Below, one piece after another: positions 43,629-55,515 of a DNA stretch of 64,000 nt. Made by a program: the position numbers and the translations under genes. The DNA is from Pueraria montana var. lobata (taxonomy: Eukaryota > Streptophyta > Magnoliopsida > Fabales > Fabaceae): positions 93,205,730 through 93,269,729 of the forward strand of contig CM048650.1 in NCBI GenBank assembly GCA_026413185.1, written 5' to 3'. Numbering within the stretch: the stretch's first letter is position 1; every line of letters begins with the position of its first letter. A model generated the notes under the pieces. The model saw only the letters and a list, made by a program, of their open reading frames with translations. It was not told the origin of the DNA and searched no databases.

Positions 43629-44035
43629 CAGATATAATTAAATCAAGCAACCACCTATATAATTAAGAGCCACATGCTGTTGTTATGCTTTGATCACAAT
43701 CCTTCAACATTAAGGAAGTAATAGACATTTTTGATTGGCTAAAATGAAGGCAACACCATTAATATGGGCAGCCGCATTTCTCTCTGCACAAGAAATTATA
43801 GGCACCGCAATATTAGCTGTACCACCGTCCTAGTTTTCTTAACTTGTGGTTTTGCTATTTTATAATAATTTTATTGTAACAATCCTTGCTTATAAAAGGC
43901 TGCAAGGTACCGAGTGAATATATCAAATTACAAGTATCAAATATTGTGTTAAAAGTCTCTTCCTTTCTCTCTCGTATTCCGCTGCGTGAGTGTTTGAGTA
44001 TAAATTTTTTTTAATTTTATGTCTTCCTGATATCA
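43629..44035 (+). repeat. copia-3 5' LTR, slightly truncated
   Basis: It matches the 3' LTR from CAGATATAATT on, but TGT at the very end is missing or replaced. TATAAAAGG near 43891 is a likely promoter box. It ends TGATATCA at 44035. The PBS TGGTATCAGAGC follows at 44039-44050. Confidence 0.9.
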
Positions 44036-44161
44036 AATTGGTATCAGAGCTTGAGAGCCTGGTAGTGTGAGTGATAAAATATTTTGAGTGTGTGAGGAAC
44101 AAGAGAGTTCTCACTGTGTTTCAATTTTTTTTGTGAGTCACCATAATTTTTTGAGAGAGAG

Positions 44162-47100
44162 ATGGCAACCAACTACAATATTGTTTGGTCCGGTCCCAAA
44201 CTAGATGGGAAGTTAGATTTTAATTATTGGGAGCTTTTGATGTCTACACATTTGAGAGCTCACAATATTTGGAGCTTTATTGATCTGGGATTAGCGGAAG
44301 AAGCTGATGATACTGCTAGGAGGAGAGACCAGTTGGCACTGTCACAGATTCACCAAGGAATAGACTACTCAATTTTTGGCAAAATTACAAATGCCAAAAC
44401 TGCTAAAGAAGCGTGGGATATTTTGAAGTTGTCTTACAAAGGAGTGGAGAAGGCCCAGAAATCCAAACTGCAATCTCTGCGAAAGGAATATGAAAGGTAT
44501 GAAATGTCTAGTTCTGAATCAGTGGAACAATATTTTTCACGTGTTACAGATCTTGTTAACAATATGAGGGTATATGGAGAAGATATCCCAGACAACAAGG
44601 TGGTGGATAAAATTTTACGCACGATGCCGATAAAGTTTGACCATGTGGTGACTACAATAATTGAGTCCCACAATACAGACACCATGTCAGTAGCAGAGTT
44701 GCAGGGAAGTATTGAAAGCCACATGAGTAGAATCTTGGAGAAAACAGAAAAAGTGAGTGAAGAAGCCTTGAAGAGTCAGGTGAATTTCAACGTTGCTGAA
44801 TCCAGCCAAAATGTTGAAAGTAGAGGTCATGATAATTTCAACAATGGAGGAAGAGGAAATTACAGAGGTAAAGGTCGAGGAAATTTCAGAGGAAGAGGAC
44901 GTAGCAACTACAACCAATGGAGAGACCAAAATTTTAGACCACCCAATCAAGGAAGAGGTGGAAATAATTTTGGTCCTGCCAATCGAGGTTGAGGAAGAGG
45001 CAACAACTACCAGGAAAGGACAAATTTTAATTGTTTCCAATGTGGAAAATTTGGCCATAAAGCTGCAGATTGTAGATTCAAACAACAGGCAAACGTTGCA
45101 GAAAGTCAAAATGTTGGTGAGAATTCTAATATTTCACAAAGTTTATTTTTGGCTAGCAATACATTTTCTGAGGATGAAAATATTTGGTATCTGGATACTG
45201 GGTGTAGCAATCATATGTGTGGGAAAAAGGAATTATTTTCTTCAATAAATGAAACAGTAAAATCTACCGTGAAATTTGGAAATAATGCAAATCTTCCAAT
45301 TTTGGGAAAAGGCCAAATTGCTATCAGATTGAAAGATGGTTCACAAAATTTTATCTCTGATGTTTTCTATGCTCCTGGTCTTTGTCACAATCTGTTAAGT
45401 ATGGGACAATTGTCAGAGAAAGGTTACAACATGCATATTCATCATGGCTACTGCACGTTGATTGACAAAAATGGAAGATTCATTGCAAAGGTAAAAATGA
45501 CTCCAAATCGCCTATTTCCCTTGAAAATTCAACATGATAAATTTCCTTGTTTGAGTTCCATAATACAAAATGATGATTGGTTGTGGCATATGCGCTTTGG
45601 GCATTATCACTTTTCTGGTTTGAATTATCTATCACGAAAAGAATATGTTTCTGGTTTGCCTATTGTGAATATTCCAAATGGAGTTTGTGAGACCTGTCAA
45701 ATGGGAAAGAAGCATAGAGAATAATTTCCAACTGGAAAGTCTTGGAGAGTGAAAAAGATGCTGGAGGTAGTTCATTCATATCTGTGTTCGGTTGAAATAC
45801 CAACACAAGGAGGTAGCAGGTATTTTATTACTTTCATTGATGATTTTAGTAGAAAGACGTGGGTCTATTTCTTAAAGCAGAAGTCAGAAGCCTGTGATGC
45901 CTTCAAGACGTTCAAGGCATTCGTAGAGAAGTAGAGTGGATGCAGAATTAAAGTACTCAGAATAGACAGAGGCCAAGAATACCTCGCCTATACAAACTTC
46001 TTTGAGCAACATGGAATTCAACATCAACTGACAACCAGATACACACCTCAACAAAATGGAGTTGCTGAAAGGAAGAATAGAACAATCATGGACATGGTGA
46101 GATGCATACTGAAAGCCAAGCAAATGCCTAAAGAATTTTGGGCGGAAGCAGTTGCCACTGCAAATTATATTTTGAACAGGTGTCCTACAAAAAGTGTTCA
46201 TGATAAGACACCCAAAGAAGCTTAGAGTAGAAGGAGACCATTAATTCGGCATCTAAGAGTTTTTGGGTGTATTGCATATGCCCATGTACCAGACCAGCTC
46301 AGGAAGAAATTAGATGACAAAGGAGAAAAATGTATTTTTGTTGGCTACAGTACAGACTCAAAGGCATACAAACTTTACAATCCGGAGACGAAAAAGGTGA
46401 TTATTAGTCATGACGTGACTTTTGATGAAGAGGGAATGTGGAATTGGTCTTCAATGTCCCAAAAGGAGCCACTGGTGTTTCCAGACAATTATGAAGAGGA
46501 GAATGGGCATGAAGTTCAAACTCATGATGAACCAGAATCATCCAGTAGACCACGAAGGCATCATCAGCTACCAGCTAGATTACAGGATTATGTTGTCGGT
46601 AATGACAATAATTCATCTGATGAGGAGATTATCAATTTTGCTTTGTTTGCAGATTGTGAACCTGTGTTCTTTGAAGAAGCCTCAAACAATGAGAATTGGA
46701 TAAATGCTATGGATGATGAGATCCATGCAATTGAGAAGAATGAAACATGGGAGTTGATGGATTTGCCAGTAGACAAAAAGCCTATTGAAGTGAAGTGGGT
46801 GTACAAGACTAAGTACAAACCCAATGGTGAGATTGATCGCTATAAAGCGAGATTGGTTGCTAAAGGGTACAAGCAAAAGCCAAGTATTGATTACTTTGAG
46901 GTATTTGCTCCTGTTGCAAGGTTAGACACAATTCGAATGATTATTTCCCTCTCAGCACAAAATGATTGGAAAATATATCAAATGGATGTTAAGTCTGCAT
47001 TTCTTAATGGTACTTTGGAAGAAGAAGTATATGTTGAACAACCTGCAGGATATGTGATCAAAGGAAAAGAAGACAAAGTGTACAAGTTGAAGAAAGCTTT

Positions 47101-48136
47101 GTATGGCTTGAAGCAAGCACCAAGAGCATGGTACAAGAAGATTGATTCCTACTTCGTACAACATGGTTTTCAAAGATGTCCATTTGAGCATACTTTATAT
47201 ATTAAATTTGTTGAGCCTGGAAATGTTCTTATTGTGTGTCTTTATGTTGATGATCTAACTTTTACTGGGAATAATCTAAAGATAATTATAGAATTCAGGG
47301 AGGCTATGATAAGTTGTTTTGAAATGACAGATTTGGGTCTAATGTCCTATTTTCTTGGCATTGAGGTCTCTCAGCAGAATGATGGGACTTTTATCTCCCA
47401 GAAGAAATATGCATATGATATTTTGAAGAAGTTTAAGATGGAGAATTCAAAGCCAATATCCACGCCAGTTGAAGAAAAGTTGAAGTTGACAATAGACAGT
47501 GAAGGAAAAAGGGTGGATGCAACTCAGTATAAAAGTTTGATTGGAAGTCTAAGGTATTTGACTGTGACTAGACCAGATATAGTCTTTGGAGTTGGTTTGC
47601 TCAGTAGATTCATGGAGGAGCCGCGTGTTTGCCATTTACAAGGAGCAAAGAGAATTCTTATATACATCAAAGATAGTGATTGGGCAGGAGATATAGAAAC
47701 AAGGAAGAGCACGTCAGGGTACGCATTTCATCTGGGCACTGGAGCAATATCATGGTCATCTAAGAAACAACCAGTTGTTGCACTCTCTACAGCCGAAGCA
47801 GAATATATTGCAGCAGCCAATTGTGCTGCACAGGCGGTATGGCTGAGAAGAATTTTAGAAGTGATGTACCAGAAGCAAGATGCTCCTACAGAAATGTTTT
47901 GTGACAACAAGTCTGCAATTGCATTATGTAAAAATCCAGTCTTTCATGGGCGGTCAAAACATATTGATATTCGATACCACAAAATTCGAGAATTAGTAGC
48001 TGAAAAAGAATTGGTGATTGAATACTGTCCCAGTGAAGAGCAGGTTGCAGATATTTTTACAAAGCCTTTAAAGATTGAGTTGTTTTATAAGTTGAAGAAA
48101 TTGCTCGGAATGACAAAGTTTGCAAGCTTGATTTAA
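44162..48136 (+). pseudogene. copia-3 gag-pol, one frame with four stops
   Basis: ATG 44162 to TAA 48134-48136 is one continuous frame of about 1325 codons, interrupted only by TGA 44990, TAA 45722, TAG 45932 and TAG 46223. The order is gag (LRAHNIWSFIDLGL, AKEAWDILKLSYKG), an RG-rich stretch, knuckle CFQCGKFGHKAADC (45032-45073), protease (LDTGCSNHMCG), integrase (MRFGHYHFSG, CETCQMG, IDRGQEY, TPQQNGVAERKNRT), reverse transcriptase (YQMDVKSAFLNG, YVDDLTFTGNN) and RNase H (LSTAEAEYIAAANCAAQAVW, FCDNKSAIALCKNP). A short internal deletion seems to join ILIYIK to DSDWAGD near 47660. The last 579 codons are fully open. Confidence 0.92.
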
Positions 48137-48145
48137 GGGAGGCAA
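48135..48145 (+). other. copia-3 polypurine tract
   Basis: AAGGGAGGCAA lies directly before the 3' LTR start at 48146. Confidence 0.75.
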
Positions 48146-48555
48146 TGTCAGATATAATTAAATCAAGCAACCGCCTATATAATTAAGAGCCACATGCTGC
48201 CGTTATGCTCTGATCACAATCCTTCAACATTAAGGAAGTAATAGACATTTTTTATTGGCTAAAATGAAGGCAACACCATTAATATGGGCAGCCGCATTTC
48301 TCTCTGCACAAGAAATTGTAGGCACCGCAATATTAGCTGTACCACCGTCCTAGTTTTCTTAACTTGTGGTTTTGCTATTTTATAATAATTTTATTGTAAC
48401 AATCCTTGCCTATAAAAGGCTGCAAGGTACCGAGTGAATATATCAAATTACAAGTATCAAATATTGTGTTAAAAGTCTCTTCCTTTCTCTCTCGTATTCC
48501 GCTGCGTGAGTGTTTGAATATAAAAGTTTTTTAATTTTATGTCTTCATGATATCA
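48146..48555 (+). repeat. copia-3 3' LTR
   Basis: A 410-bp LTR, TGTCAGA to GATATCA, with the same TATAAAAGG box near 48413. Confidence 0.93.
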
Positions 48556-49057
48556 GGGACGTTGGGTATCCTTATACCCATTATCCTCTTTCTTAATGAA
48601 ACTTTTTTTTAGCTGATAAAAAAAATAGAAATAGTAATTGTTTACAAAAATATTTACCATTAGTTAGATTTTTTTTTTATTCGAAAGACAAATGATTTTA
48701 TTAACAAGCAACCTTGTCACACAAGATGTGTTCCAAGATTCCAAACGGAGGGTACAACAGAATTTACCATCAATTAGATTATAATTAGCGTATTCAGGAT
48801 TAGTAAAAATATTACCAAAAAATATATTGAATGTCGATATAAACTTATTTTATTACTTAAAAAATTAAATATTTTTATTTTTTTTTCTATTATTACCTTC
48901 TCATATAATATTGATGTTTTAACATTTTTTTTTACCTTAAAACAATTAATGTTTTGGAAATTTAAAGTCTAACTAATGCTTCTTCTCAATTATACCCTTA
49001 TTTAATAATTAGTGTATGTAATTATTGTAGTTAATAATGGAATATTAAATAAGGCCA
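48556..49057. other. Spacer after copia-3
   Basis: 48556-48630 (GTTGGGTATCC to CTTAATGAAAC, then A-rich) looks like a retroposon 3' end, but no coding part is attached. The remainder is AT-rich. From about 48950 it matches 56850 onward, a flank duplicated with the SABATH units. Confidence 0.4.
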
Positions 49058-49244
49058 TTTTTTTTGTCCTGTCTCAAAGACCACCCCAACCCAATGGATT
49101 AGAGACTAATCCAGCTCGCGGTGCGTGGCTGTCGCTGGTCCAAGAGAATTTTGCACACGGAGGGAATCGAACACGGATTCTCTTGTTAGATAGATCGTTC
49201 CCCCACATGTGAACACAGTAGAGCCTTACACCACTACGTCAACC
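49058..49244 (-). mobile_element. tRNA-derived SINE
   Basis: On the minus strand it starts GGGTTGACGTAGTGG (polymerase III box A like, 49230-49244) and has GTTCGATTCCC (box B, about 49162-49172) about 60 bp on. It ends in a short A-run (T-run at 49058-49065 on the + strand). The related duplicate flank at 56925-56945 lacks this segment, so it is an insertion. About 187 bp is a normal SINE length. Confidence 0.72.
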
Positions 49245-49256
49245 CTATTTTGTTTA

Positions 49257-49305
49257 ACGGAATCATCTTGCATTACCGGGTCCTAGGAATGCAAGATGAT
49301 TCCGT
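49257..49305. repeat. Perfect 18-bp inverted repeat
   Basis: ACGGAATCATCTTGCATT (49257-49274) is followed by a 13-base loop and its exact complement (49288-49305). It lies just beyond the SINE and is also absent from the duplicate flank. It could be a foldback element remnant or a hairpin transcript source. Confidence 0.8.
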
Positions 49306-49388
49306 GAAATAAACACCCCCTATGGGTTTTAAATATTTTGTATCCGTTGAATATTTCTTAATTCATATACTTTAATTTTTAGAGAAAA

Positions 49389-49566
49389 AAAGTTATGCAC
49401 TAACAGTGTAAAATAATTTTTTACTATCACACAATCATAACTCATCATGTATGGTAAGTTTGTTGACTTTTATAAAATTATCTTAAAAGTCACATCAACG
49501 GTGATTTGTGATTGGATGACAGTGTAAAATTATTTTACACTGTTCTTACATCACCATTAAACTTTA
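49389..49566. mobile_element. MITE with AACAGTGTAAAATAA ends
   Basis: The left arm holds ACTAACAGTGTAAAATAAT. The right arm has the complement of AAGAACAGTGTAAAATAAT, plus an internal repeat of TGACAGTGTAAAAT. A relative sits at 59112-59290, with the same CCATGTATGGTAAGTTTGTTG middle. No coding sequence is present. The target duplication was not settled. Confidence 0.65.
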
Positions 49567-49599
49567 TTTTTTATTGAATAATTTTCATTTGCCACATAA

Positions 49600-50950
49600 G
49601 TTATACATTTATTAACTATTACAACTTACATTTAAACTTTGTTGTAGTGATAATGAAACATATAGTATTTTATTTGGATGATAAATTAAAATACTGTTGA
49701 GTTTATTTAATGTGAAAATTTGTGATGCGTATAATAAGATGAGAAACACATTACATGTATTATATGTAATTAAGTTTTTTATGTATCAATAAATTTGTCA
49801 TCAAATTTTTATTGATAAAATTAAAGTAATTAAAATAAAATTGCCAACCACAAACTCAAAGTCAAAGACGGCGGCCTGCTCTGCTCATACTCTTGGGTTT
49901 AATTTTTTTTTTTTAAATTATGTTAGGTGTTTTAGGCTTTCAGTTGTAGCATAGAACCTTGTGTTGATATCTAACCTTTCAGATTATTGGAAAGCAAATG
50001 AGAATTTTGAAAATTGAAATTAAAAATAAGTTAAGTGGCCGAAACATACTGATTTGAAAGAAGTTAAGTAGCCATTGACATATATTAATTTATTGTTCAT
50101 GTATAGATGGTTTTTACATGCCAAAACAAAAAAAAATTATCTCTAAAAATAATTAATGTTTACTCCTCTTTTATCCACGACTTATTTTGTAAACATTAAC
50201 CCCGAATTGTTCATATATAGATTATTTCTAAAATTAATTATTTTTTTTCCTATCATTATCCATAACTTGTTTTATAAACACTTTCCATTTCTATTCATCA
50301 AAAAACACTTTCCATCTCCATCGGTTCTTTTAACTGCCTCTTATACATATGTAAGCACTTACATTAAATAAGATCAAGGTAATCTAATCTTGTTCACATG
50401 TAAGTTTTTTTTTTTTTTTTTTTTAATACAGTTAAGATAGACACTTACATTTTCTTCCTCCAAACTTATGTAAGCTTCCACCAATTCTCGAATATCATTG
50501 GTCCTAGGTAGGTGTGTTTGTGCTTGTACTTCAGCATCTGCTTGTGGGTGTGCTTGACTACTCTTCTTAGCTTGTCACAAAAAAGTCATACAAGATGATC
50601 AACATCAACAGTTATACAAAATTGTAATTTTTTCACAAGTCATACATAATTAATTATCGATATCGATAGTTATACCCTTGCTAATGTTGTTTCTATTCCT
50701 GATGTTGGTTGTCCAGCACCTTATTTCCTTCTTCTTGCTTGTTTGGGTGGTTTATTTATTGTCCGTAATGGTTTGTTTAACACCTTATTTCCTTCTTCTT
50801 GGCAGGCCCAAAATAGCTTTAGAACAATAAGCATTCTTTTTCTCTTTTGAATTTTACATATATTGCTTTTTCTTGCCCAACACTATTTACAAAGAAAAAT
50901 TATAAAATATAGTTACTTTCTCTTTCATTTTATTTCAACCTCATTATCTT

Positions 50951-50952
<2 letters not shown>
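49600..50952. repeat. Duplicated flank and AT-rich spacer
   Basis: 49600-49990 matches 57050-57300 (shared 'attgccaaccacaaactcaa' and 'ctgctctgctcata'), but lacks the tRNA gene found beside the other copy. 50000-50952 has only short AT-rich ORFs without recognisable products. Confidence 0.55.

Positions 50953-51031
<79 letters not shown>
50953..51031. repeat. (TA)n microsatellite
   Basis: An almost pure TA dinucleotide run of about 39 units. The corresponding place upstream of copy C (about 19580) has only a short TATATC tract, so the expansion is specific to this copy. Confidence 0.95.
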
Positions 51032-51033
<2 letters not shown>

Positions 51034-52341
51034 TATCAATTCACTTATTTCAACAATCATTTTCTCTCTCTATCCTTTCTTTTTTCCTAGTGTCTTTTCT
51101 CTTTTCACCTTAATTCACCCCGTTTTAATTTAGAATTGGGGTAACGTTTATCACCAGTTCATCACTCATTTACAAACCAACATTCTGTAATGGTCAAACA
51201 ATTTTAATTATAATAATTCATCACCGTTTACGATTATGTAGTTTCTTTACTTCCAGGTTGGTGTAGCTTGTACTCTATTTCAATGGAAAGAAAAAATGAG
51301 AAAAAAAATTGAAATTTGAATCAAAATCAGAAAGAAAGGAGAAAAAAAATAAAGATTTGTTTTTAAATATCCATTTTTTATTCTTTTTTAATCTCTTTAT
51401 GTTTTCTGTAACTAAATAAAAGAAAAAATATTCTTATTTTTTTTTCTTTTCTCTCTCTTTTTCATTAGCAAAACATAATGTATGATTTGTTGCTGAGAAA
51501 AATAATAACGAGGGTGACTGCTGGGATGGAACTAGGCACAACCTTTTCTGTAAACCTATAATTTTTCAAAATGTTAGTTTTAGACTTCATAAAAAGTATA
51601 TTAAATTTTTATAGGACTGAAACTAATATTTCAAAAATATTTTGAAGTGCTAAAAACATACTTTACATAGTATATTTTTTTCTGATTATACTGAGTGGCG
51701 GTTTTGCGATAATGTGCAAATGCTTACAAAGAAAGATGACGCTAAGAAATATGACTTCTTCATGTTCAAATGGGAAGTCGAAGATAAAATCATTAAAGAA
51801 AAAGTCCATTTTAATGATAACATAAATAATGAGACAACTTGCACAAGATTAAACTATTTTATGAGAAAAATAAATCAAGATCATTACACAGATCTTTGAT
51901 AAGTGGATTAACATCAACAAAAAAATAATAATAAGCTAGTGTTGAATGGTATAGAAACATGTCCAAAGGAACAAAATACAAATTTTTATTTGATCGATCC
52001 ACTAAAATTTATTTTAGTTTTTCAGAGGAATTTCTTCCTTGTCAAAAATCAATTAATTACTTGCTGGTCTTGATAACAGGAAAAAAAAGTATTTCTAATA
52101 TATTTATAATTCAATTAATAAGATTTAATTCTTAATTAAAAATCAAAATTGTGATCACATTCCATTTTCAAAAAGTGTAAACTTTTAAATAATCTTGTAT
52201 GATTTTTTGGTCACGTAATCGTCTAATAAATTTGAAACCGAAATGTTTATTCGTATAAAAATAAGTTTTGAGTCCATGCTGCATATATTGCGTCATTCTA
52301 GGAAGTCATTAGCTCTTATTTCAACGGCAATTTTCTAATTC
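51032..52341 (+). repeat. Duplicated 5' flank of SABATH copy D
   Basis: This matches the copy B (1590-2111) and copy C (19550-20640) flanks, then 51690-52340 matches 20650-21670. No gene is present. The short + strand ORF at 51714-51899 is counted as background. Confidence 0.6.
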
Positions 52342-52348
52342 TATAAAA
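52341..52348 (+). promoter_or_regulatory. TATA box of SABATH copy D
   Basis: CTATAAAAG lies 105 bp before the ATG at 52447, the same place as in copy C. Confidence 0.6.
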
Positions 52349-53121
52349 GATATATATGGTGTCTAAAAGTTCAGCTTGAATCGGCAAAGAGAAAAGAAAA
52401 TCACATGACCTGTCTCTGAAATCAGATTCACTCTGTGCTTTCATCAATGGAAAGAGATCAACTATCCCTTCACATGAATGATGGCAAGGAAGAAAAGAGT
52501 TATGCAAACAACTCTTCGCTACAAGTACTATATTTATCTTCATATAAATATAGTTAATCAGATTTAACTATATCACTTCATCATCACTGTTTGTAATTTT
52601 GTTTCCTTTTCTTCATTATTGATCCTACTTTGATTTTATTGCAGAGAACAACAATACGTTAAACCATACCCATACTTGAAGAAACTATAATGAGGCTGCT
52701 GAATTGTGATTCTTCTCCCAACTGTATGAAGGTGGCTGATCTAGGTTGTTCTGTAGGACCAAATACACTTCTTGTGACATCAAATATTATTGACATGGTT
52801 GATAAAGCAAGTATTCGCTTGAATCGTGAACCACCCACACTCCAATTTTATCTCAATGATTTATTTGGAAACGATTTCAATACCTTCTTCAAGTCACTCC
52901 CTGATTTTTATAAAAGATTGCTAGAAGATAAGGGTCATAATTTTGGTCTATGCTTTATTAACGCAACCCCTGGAACCTTCTACAGGGGGCTCTTAATTTC
53001 CTAGTAATTCCATAAACCTTTTTCATTCCTCCTACAGTCTAAACTGGCTTTCTCAGGTCAAACAAGCTTACTCCTTTTTGTTTTCCTCTAAGCTGATTAA
53101 GATGTTATGGTCGACCAAAAC

Positions 53122-54033
53122 TAGGTATGGCAACGGGGCGGGGCGGGGGCGGGTTTAGCCTCCCCACTCCCCGCCCCGACACCCCAAACCCGCCCCCGTC
53201 CCCGCCCCCGATCCCCGCTGGGGCTGAAAAATTAGACCCAACCCCGTCCCCGCCGGGGGTCGGGTTTCCTCGCCCCGCCCCCGTCCCCGACTACTAAAAG
53301 AAAAAACTTGATTTTTCTACTTTTTTCTACTTTTCTGATATATGACATTATACGTTTGATTTTTTTTTTCATGCTAAAAAATAATGGAATAATAGTTACA
53401 TTGTAAGAGAATTTTTTCTTTTAAATTGTGAATCATTCATTTTAAATTTCTCTTAATCATTCATTTTAACTTGATTTTGGAAGAAAATATATTCAAAATT
53501 AACTGATATATAAGAACTTTTCTCATGCATAGAGAATTCAAATAAAACAATACATGCATGTTAATAAAAACAAATTAAATTAACATTTCTTGCCCATACA
53601 GTTACAGGTCTAAGATAACATATCATTCCTAAAATTAAAAATCAAATATTAGCAAATTTCTCCTAATCATATAATTGAATGTAAACTTCGCTTCCCCACA
53701 AAGTATCTAAATACTACTAGAGTTTGTGGAAAAGCAAAATTTTAAAAATGTGTACCTACTTTTGATGATATGTTATAAATTAAAATGTCACTTTCACAAT
53801 TTAAAGTTAGGGCTTCTCACTTTATATATAAATAAGGTTATTTAGGTAATTTATTAATATAAATAGTGGGGCGGGGGCGGGTGCGGGGCGGGGATCACAA
53901 TACCCGCCCCCGACTTTCTTAATCGGGAAAAACCCGAACCCGAACCCGAACCCGGTCAACTCGGTTTTTTCCCGTCAAAGTCGGAGCGGGTTCGGGTGGG
54001 TCCCCACGGGCGCGAGTTTATTTGCCATGCCTA
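53122..54033. mobile_element. hAT-like non-autonomous element in intron 2
   Basis: A 912-bp element is flanked by the 8-bp duplication ACCAAAAC (53114-53121, 54034-54041). Its inverted ends are TAGGTATGGCAA and the complement of TAGGCATGGCAA. An 8-bp duplication and a TAGGNATGGCAA end fit hAT. Both subterminal parts are dense in GGGGCGGG/CCCGAACC-type words, in sharp contrast to an AT-rich middle. No transposase is present. Confidence 0.82.
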
Positions 54034-55117
54034 ACCAAAACTCATGTGTTTGGTTTGTTTTCTGTTTCTATTTTTGATTTTTAATATTTGTCTTTTGGGA
54101 TTAAGAAATGGTGATGAAACAAATTAAAGCGAAAATATAACGATATTTTTATAATTAATATTAAAAAAATGACAAATGCTAATAACGCCCTCTGTAATAT
54201 ATATGTTTTTTTATCTATTCTTTATTATTGATTGAAATTGATTGAAAATCTTTTTTTTTTTTTTTGAATCCCACTATTTATTTAATGAGTCTTGTAGTTT
54301 TCAATAAATTATAATTAATAGTAAGATGGGTGTTAAAATGAGTGTGTAAGAAGGGTGTGGTTTTTGGTTACATAAAAATAATTTAGTCTTTAAACACGAG
54401 GCTCCTAACTCTGAATGTGTATTTGAGTTGGTTAAATTTAAATTGTAGGCATAACTATCCAATGAGATTAAGAATTTCTCCTTTTCTTTGTATGAATAAT
54501 GGTCAATGAATCCCATAAAATGTTTGAAGGGATTGTAGGGTGCAGAACATAACAGTTAAAAATATTATATGTGTACAATAATGTCACTGCAGTATGATTA
54601 TTGACAGGATATGTTGGTAGGCTAGTACTCAAACTTACTGTGTATTTTAATTTGTATAAGGGTTGAGATATCCCTTTACCTCCTTATATAATATACCTTT
54701 TTGGTTGAACAAAAAACGCTTTCAAATCAATTAAACACCTCTAAAATGTTTGAATTTATTTATTATATTTTGGTTGTAGGATCCATTATTGGGGTCTAGG
54801 GAGGCATCATCACTTAACAAGGGTCATTGTCACATAGTTAGCACAACCCCTCCAGCGGTATACAAAGCTTACCTAAAGCAGTTTCAACAAGATTTTAAGT
54901 TGTTTCTAAAATCACGTTCGAAGGAACTTGTGCCTGGAGGAGCAATGGTCTTGGTGTTACTTGGCAGAAATGAAATTCCTAGAAGAAGCGCTTGGGAAAT
55001 AATTAGTCTAATACTCAATGACATGTTCTTGGAGGTAAAGAACAACTTTTTTTTTATTAATTACCAATAAGTGTCTCTTGAAATTAACTAAGTCTTTAAA
55101 ATATTACACATTATAAT

Positions 55118-55158
55118 TGTCGGTTAAAAAATTAAATCAAGCAGTAAAAGTTGCATCG

Positions 55159-55219
<61 letters not shown>

Positions 55220-55515
55220 CTTGCACGACCTTGAATCCACAACATGCACCGCTTGTAATGCACCATTTTTTGGCCACAAAGCATAGTTTTAATATTATTT
55301 TATTATTTAGTTTTTGCCTATAAAAGGTTGTACCAACAACGCATCTTGCAATCAAGTTTTCAATTAAGTTTTTATATGAACTTCATTAATTGAATGAAAT
55401 TGAATGAGTTCAAGTGCAACTCTCTTCCTCTATCTAAAGAAATTTTCTTCTTCTTTTTCGTTTCCACTGCGTGTACATGTGTGTTTGTGGGTTTTTATCT
55501 ATCCTATTGATATCA
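55118..55515 (+). repeat. Solo copia LTR in intron 3 of copy D
   Basis: A 398-bp LTR from TGTCGG to GATATCA is flanked by ATAAT (55113-55117, 55516-55520). It is related to the copia-3 LTR: shared AAATCAAGCA near the start, TATAAAAGG, and the end GATATCA. It contains a (TA)n run at about 55159-55216. Copy A shows the same intron site empty apart from its own MITE. Confidence 0.85.

Larger units (their letters stand above)
43629..48555 (+). mobile_element. Ty1-copia retrotransposon copia-3
   Basis: LTRs lie at about 43629-44035 and 48146-48555 and differ at about 11 sites by hand count (under 3%). The 3' LTR starts TGTCAGATAT, while the 5' LTR lacks the first bases and its left neighbour is the end of the SIRE-like env-position ORF. 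The expected 5-bp target duplication (GGGAC follows the 3' LTR) is not found on the left. A PBS, one gag-pol frame and a polypurine tract lie between. Confidence 0.93.

Noticed and set aside
48556..48640. A LINE 3' end after copia-3
   Set aside because: The GTTGGGTATCC...TTAATGAAAC...A-run is suggestive, but there is no coding region and no target duplication.
50863..51090. ORF with a long isoleucine-tyrosine repeat
   Set aside because: It is only the translation of the (TA)n microsatellite.
54174..54355. A third copy of the 90-278 MITE family in intron 2 of copy D
   Set aside because: Some words are similar (TTATTGATTGAAA, TTTTCAATAAATT), but the ends and a duplication could not be defined by eye.
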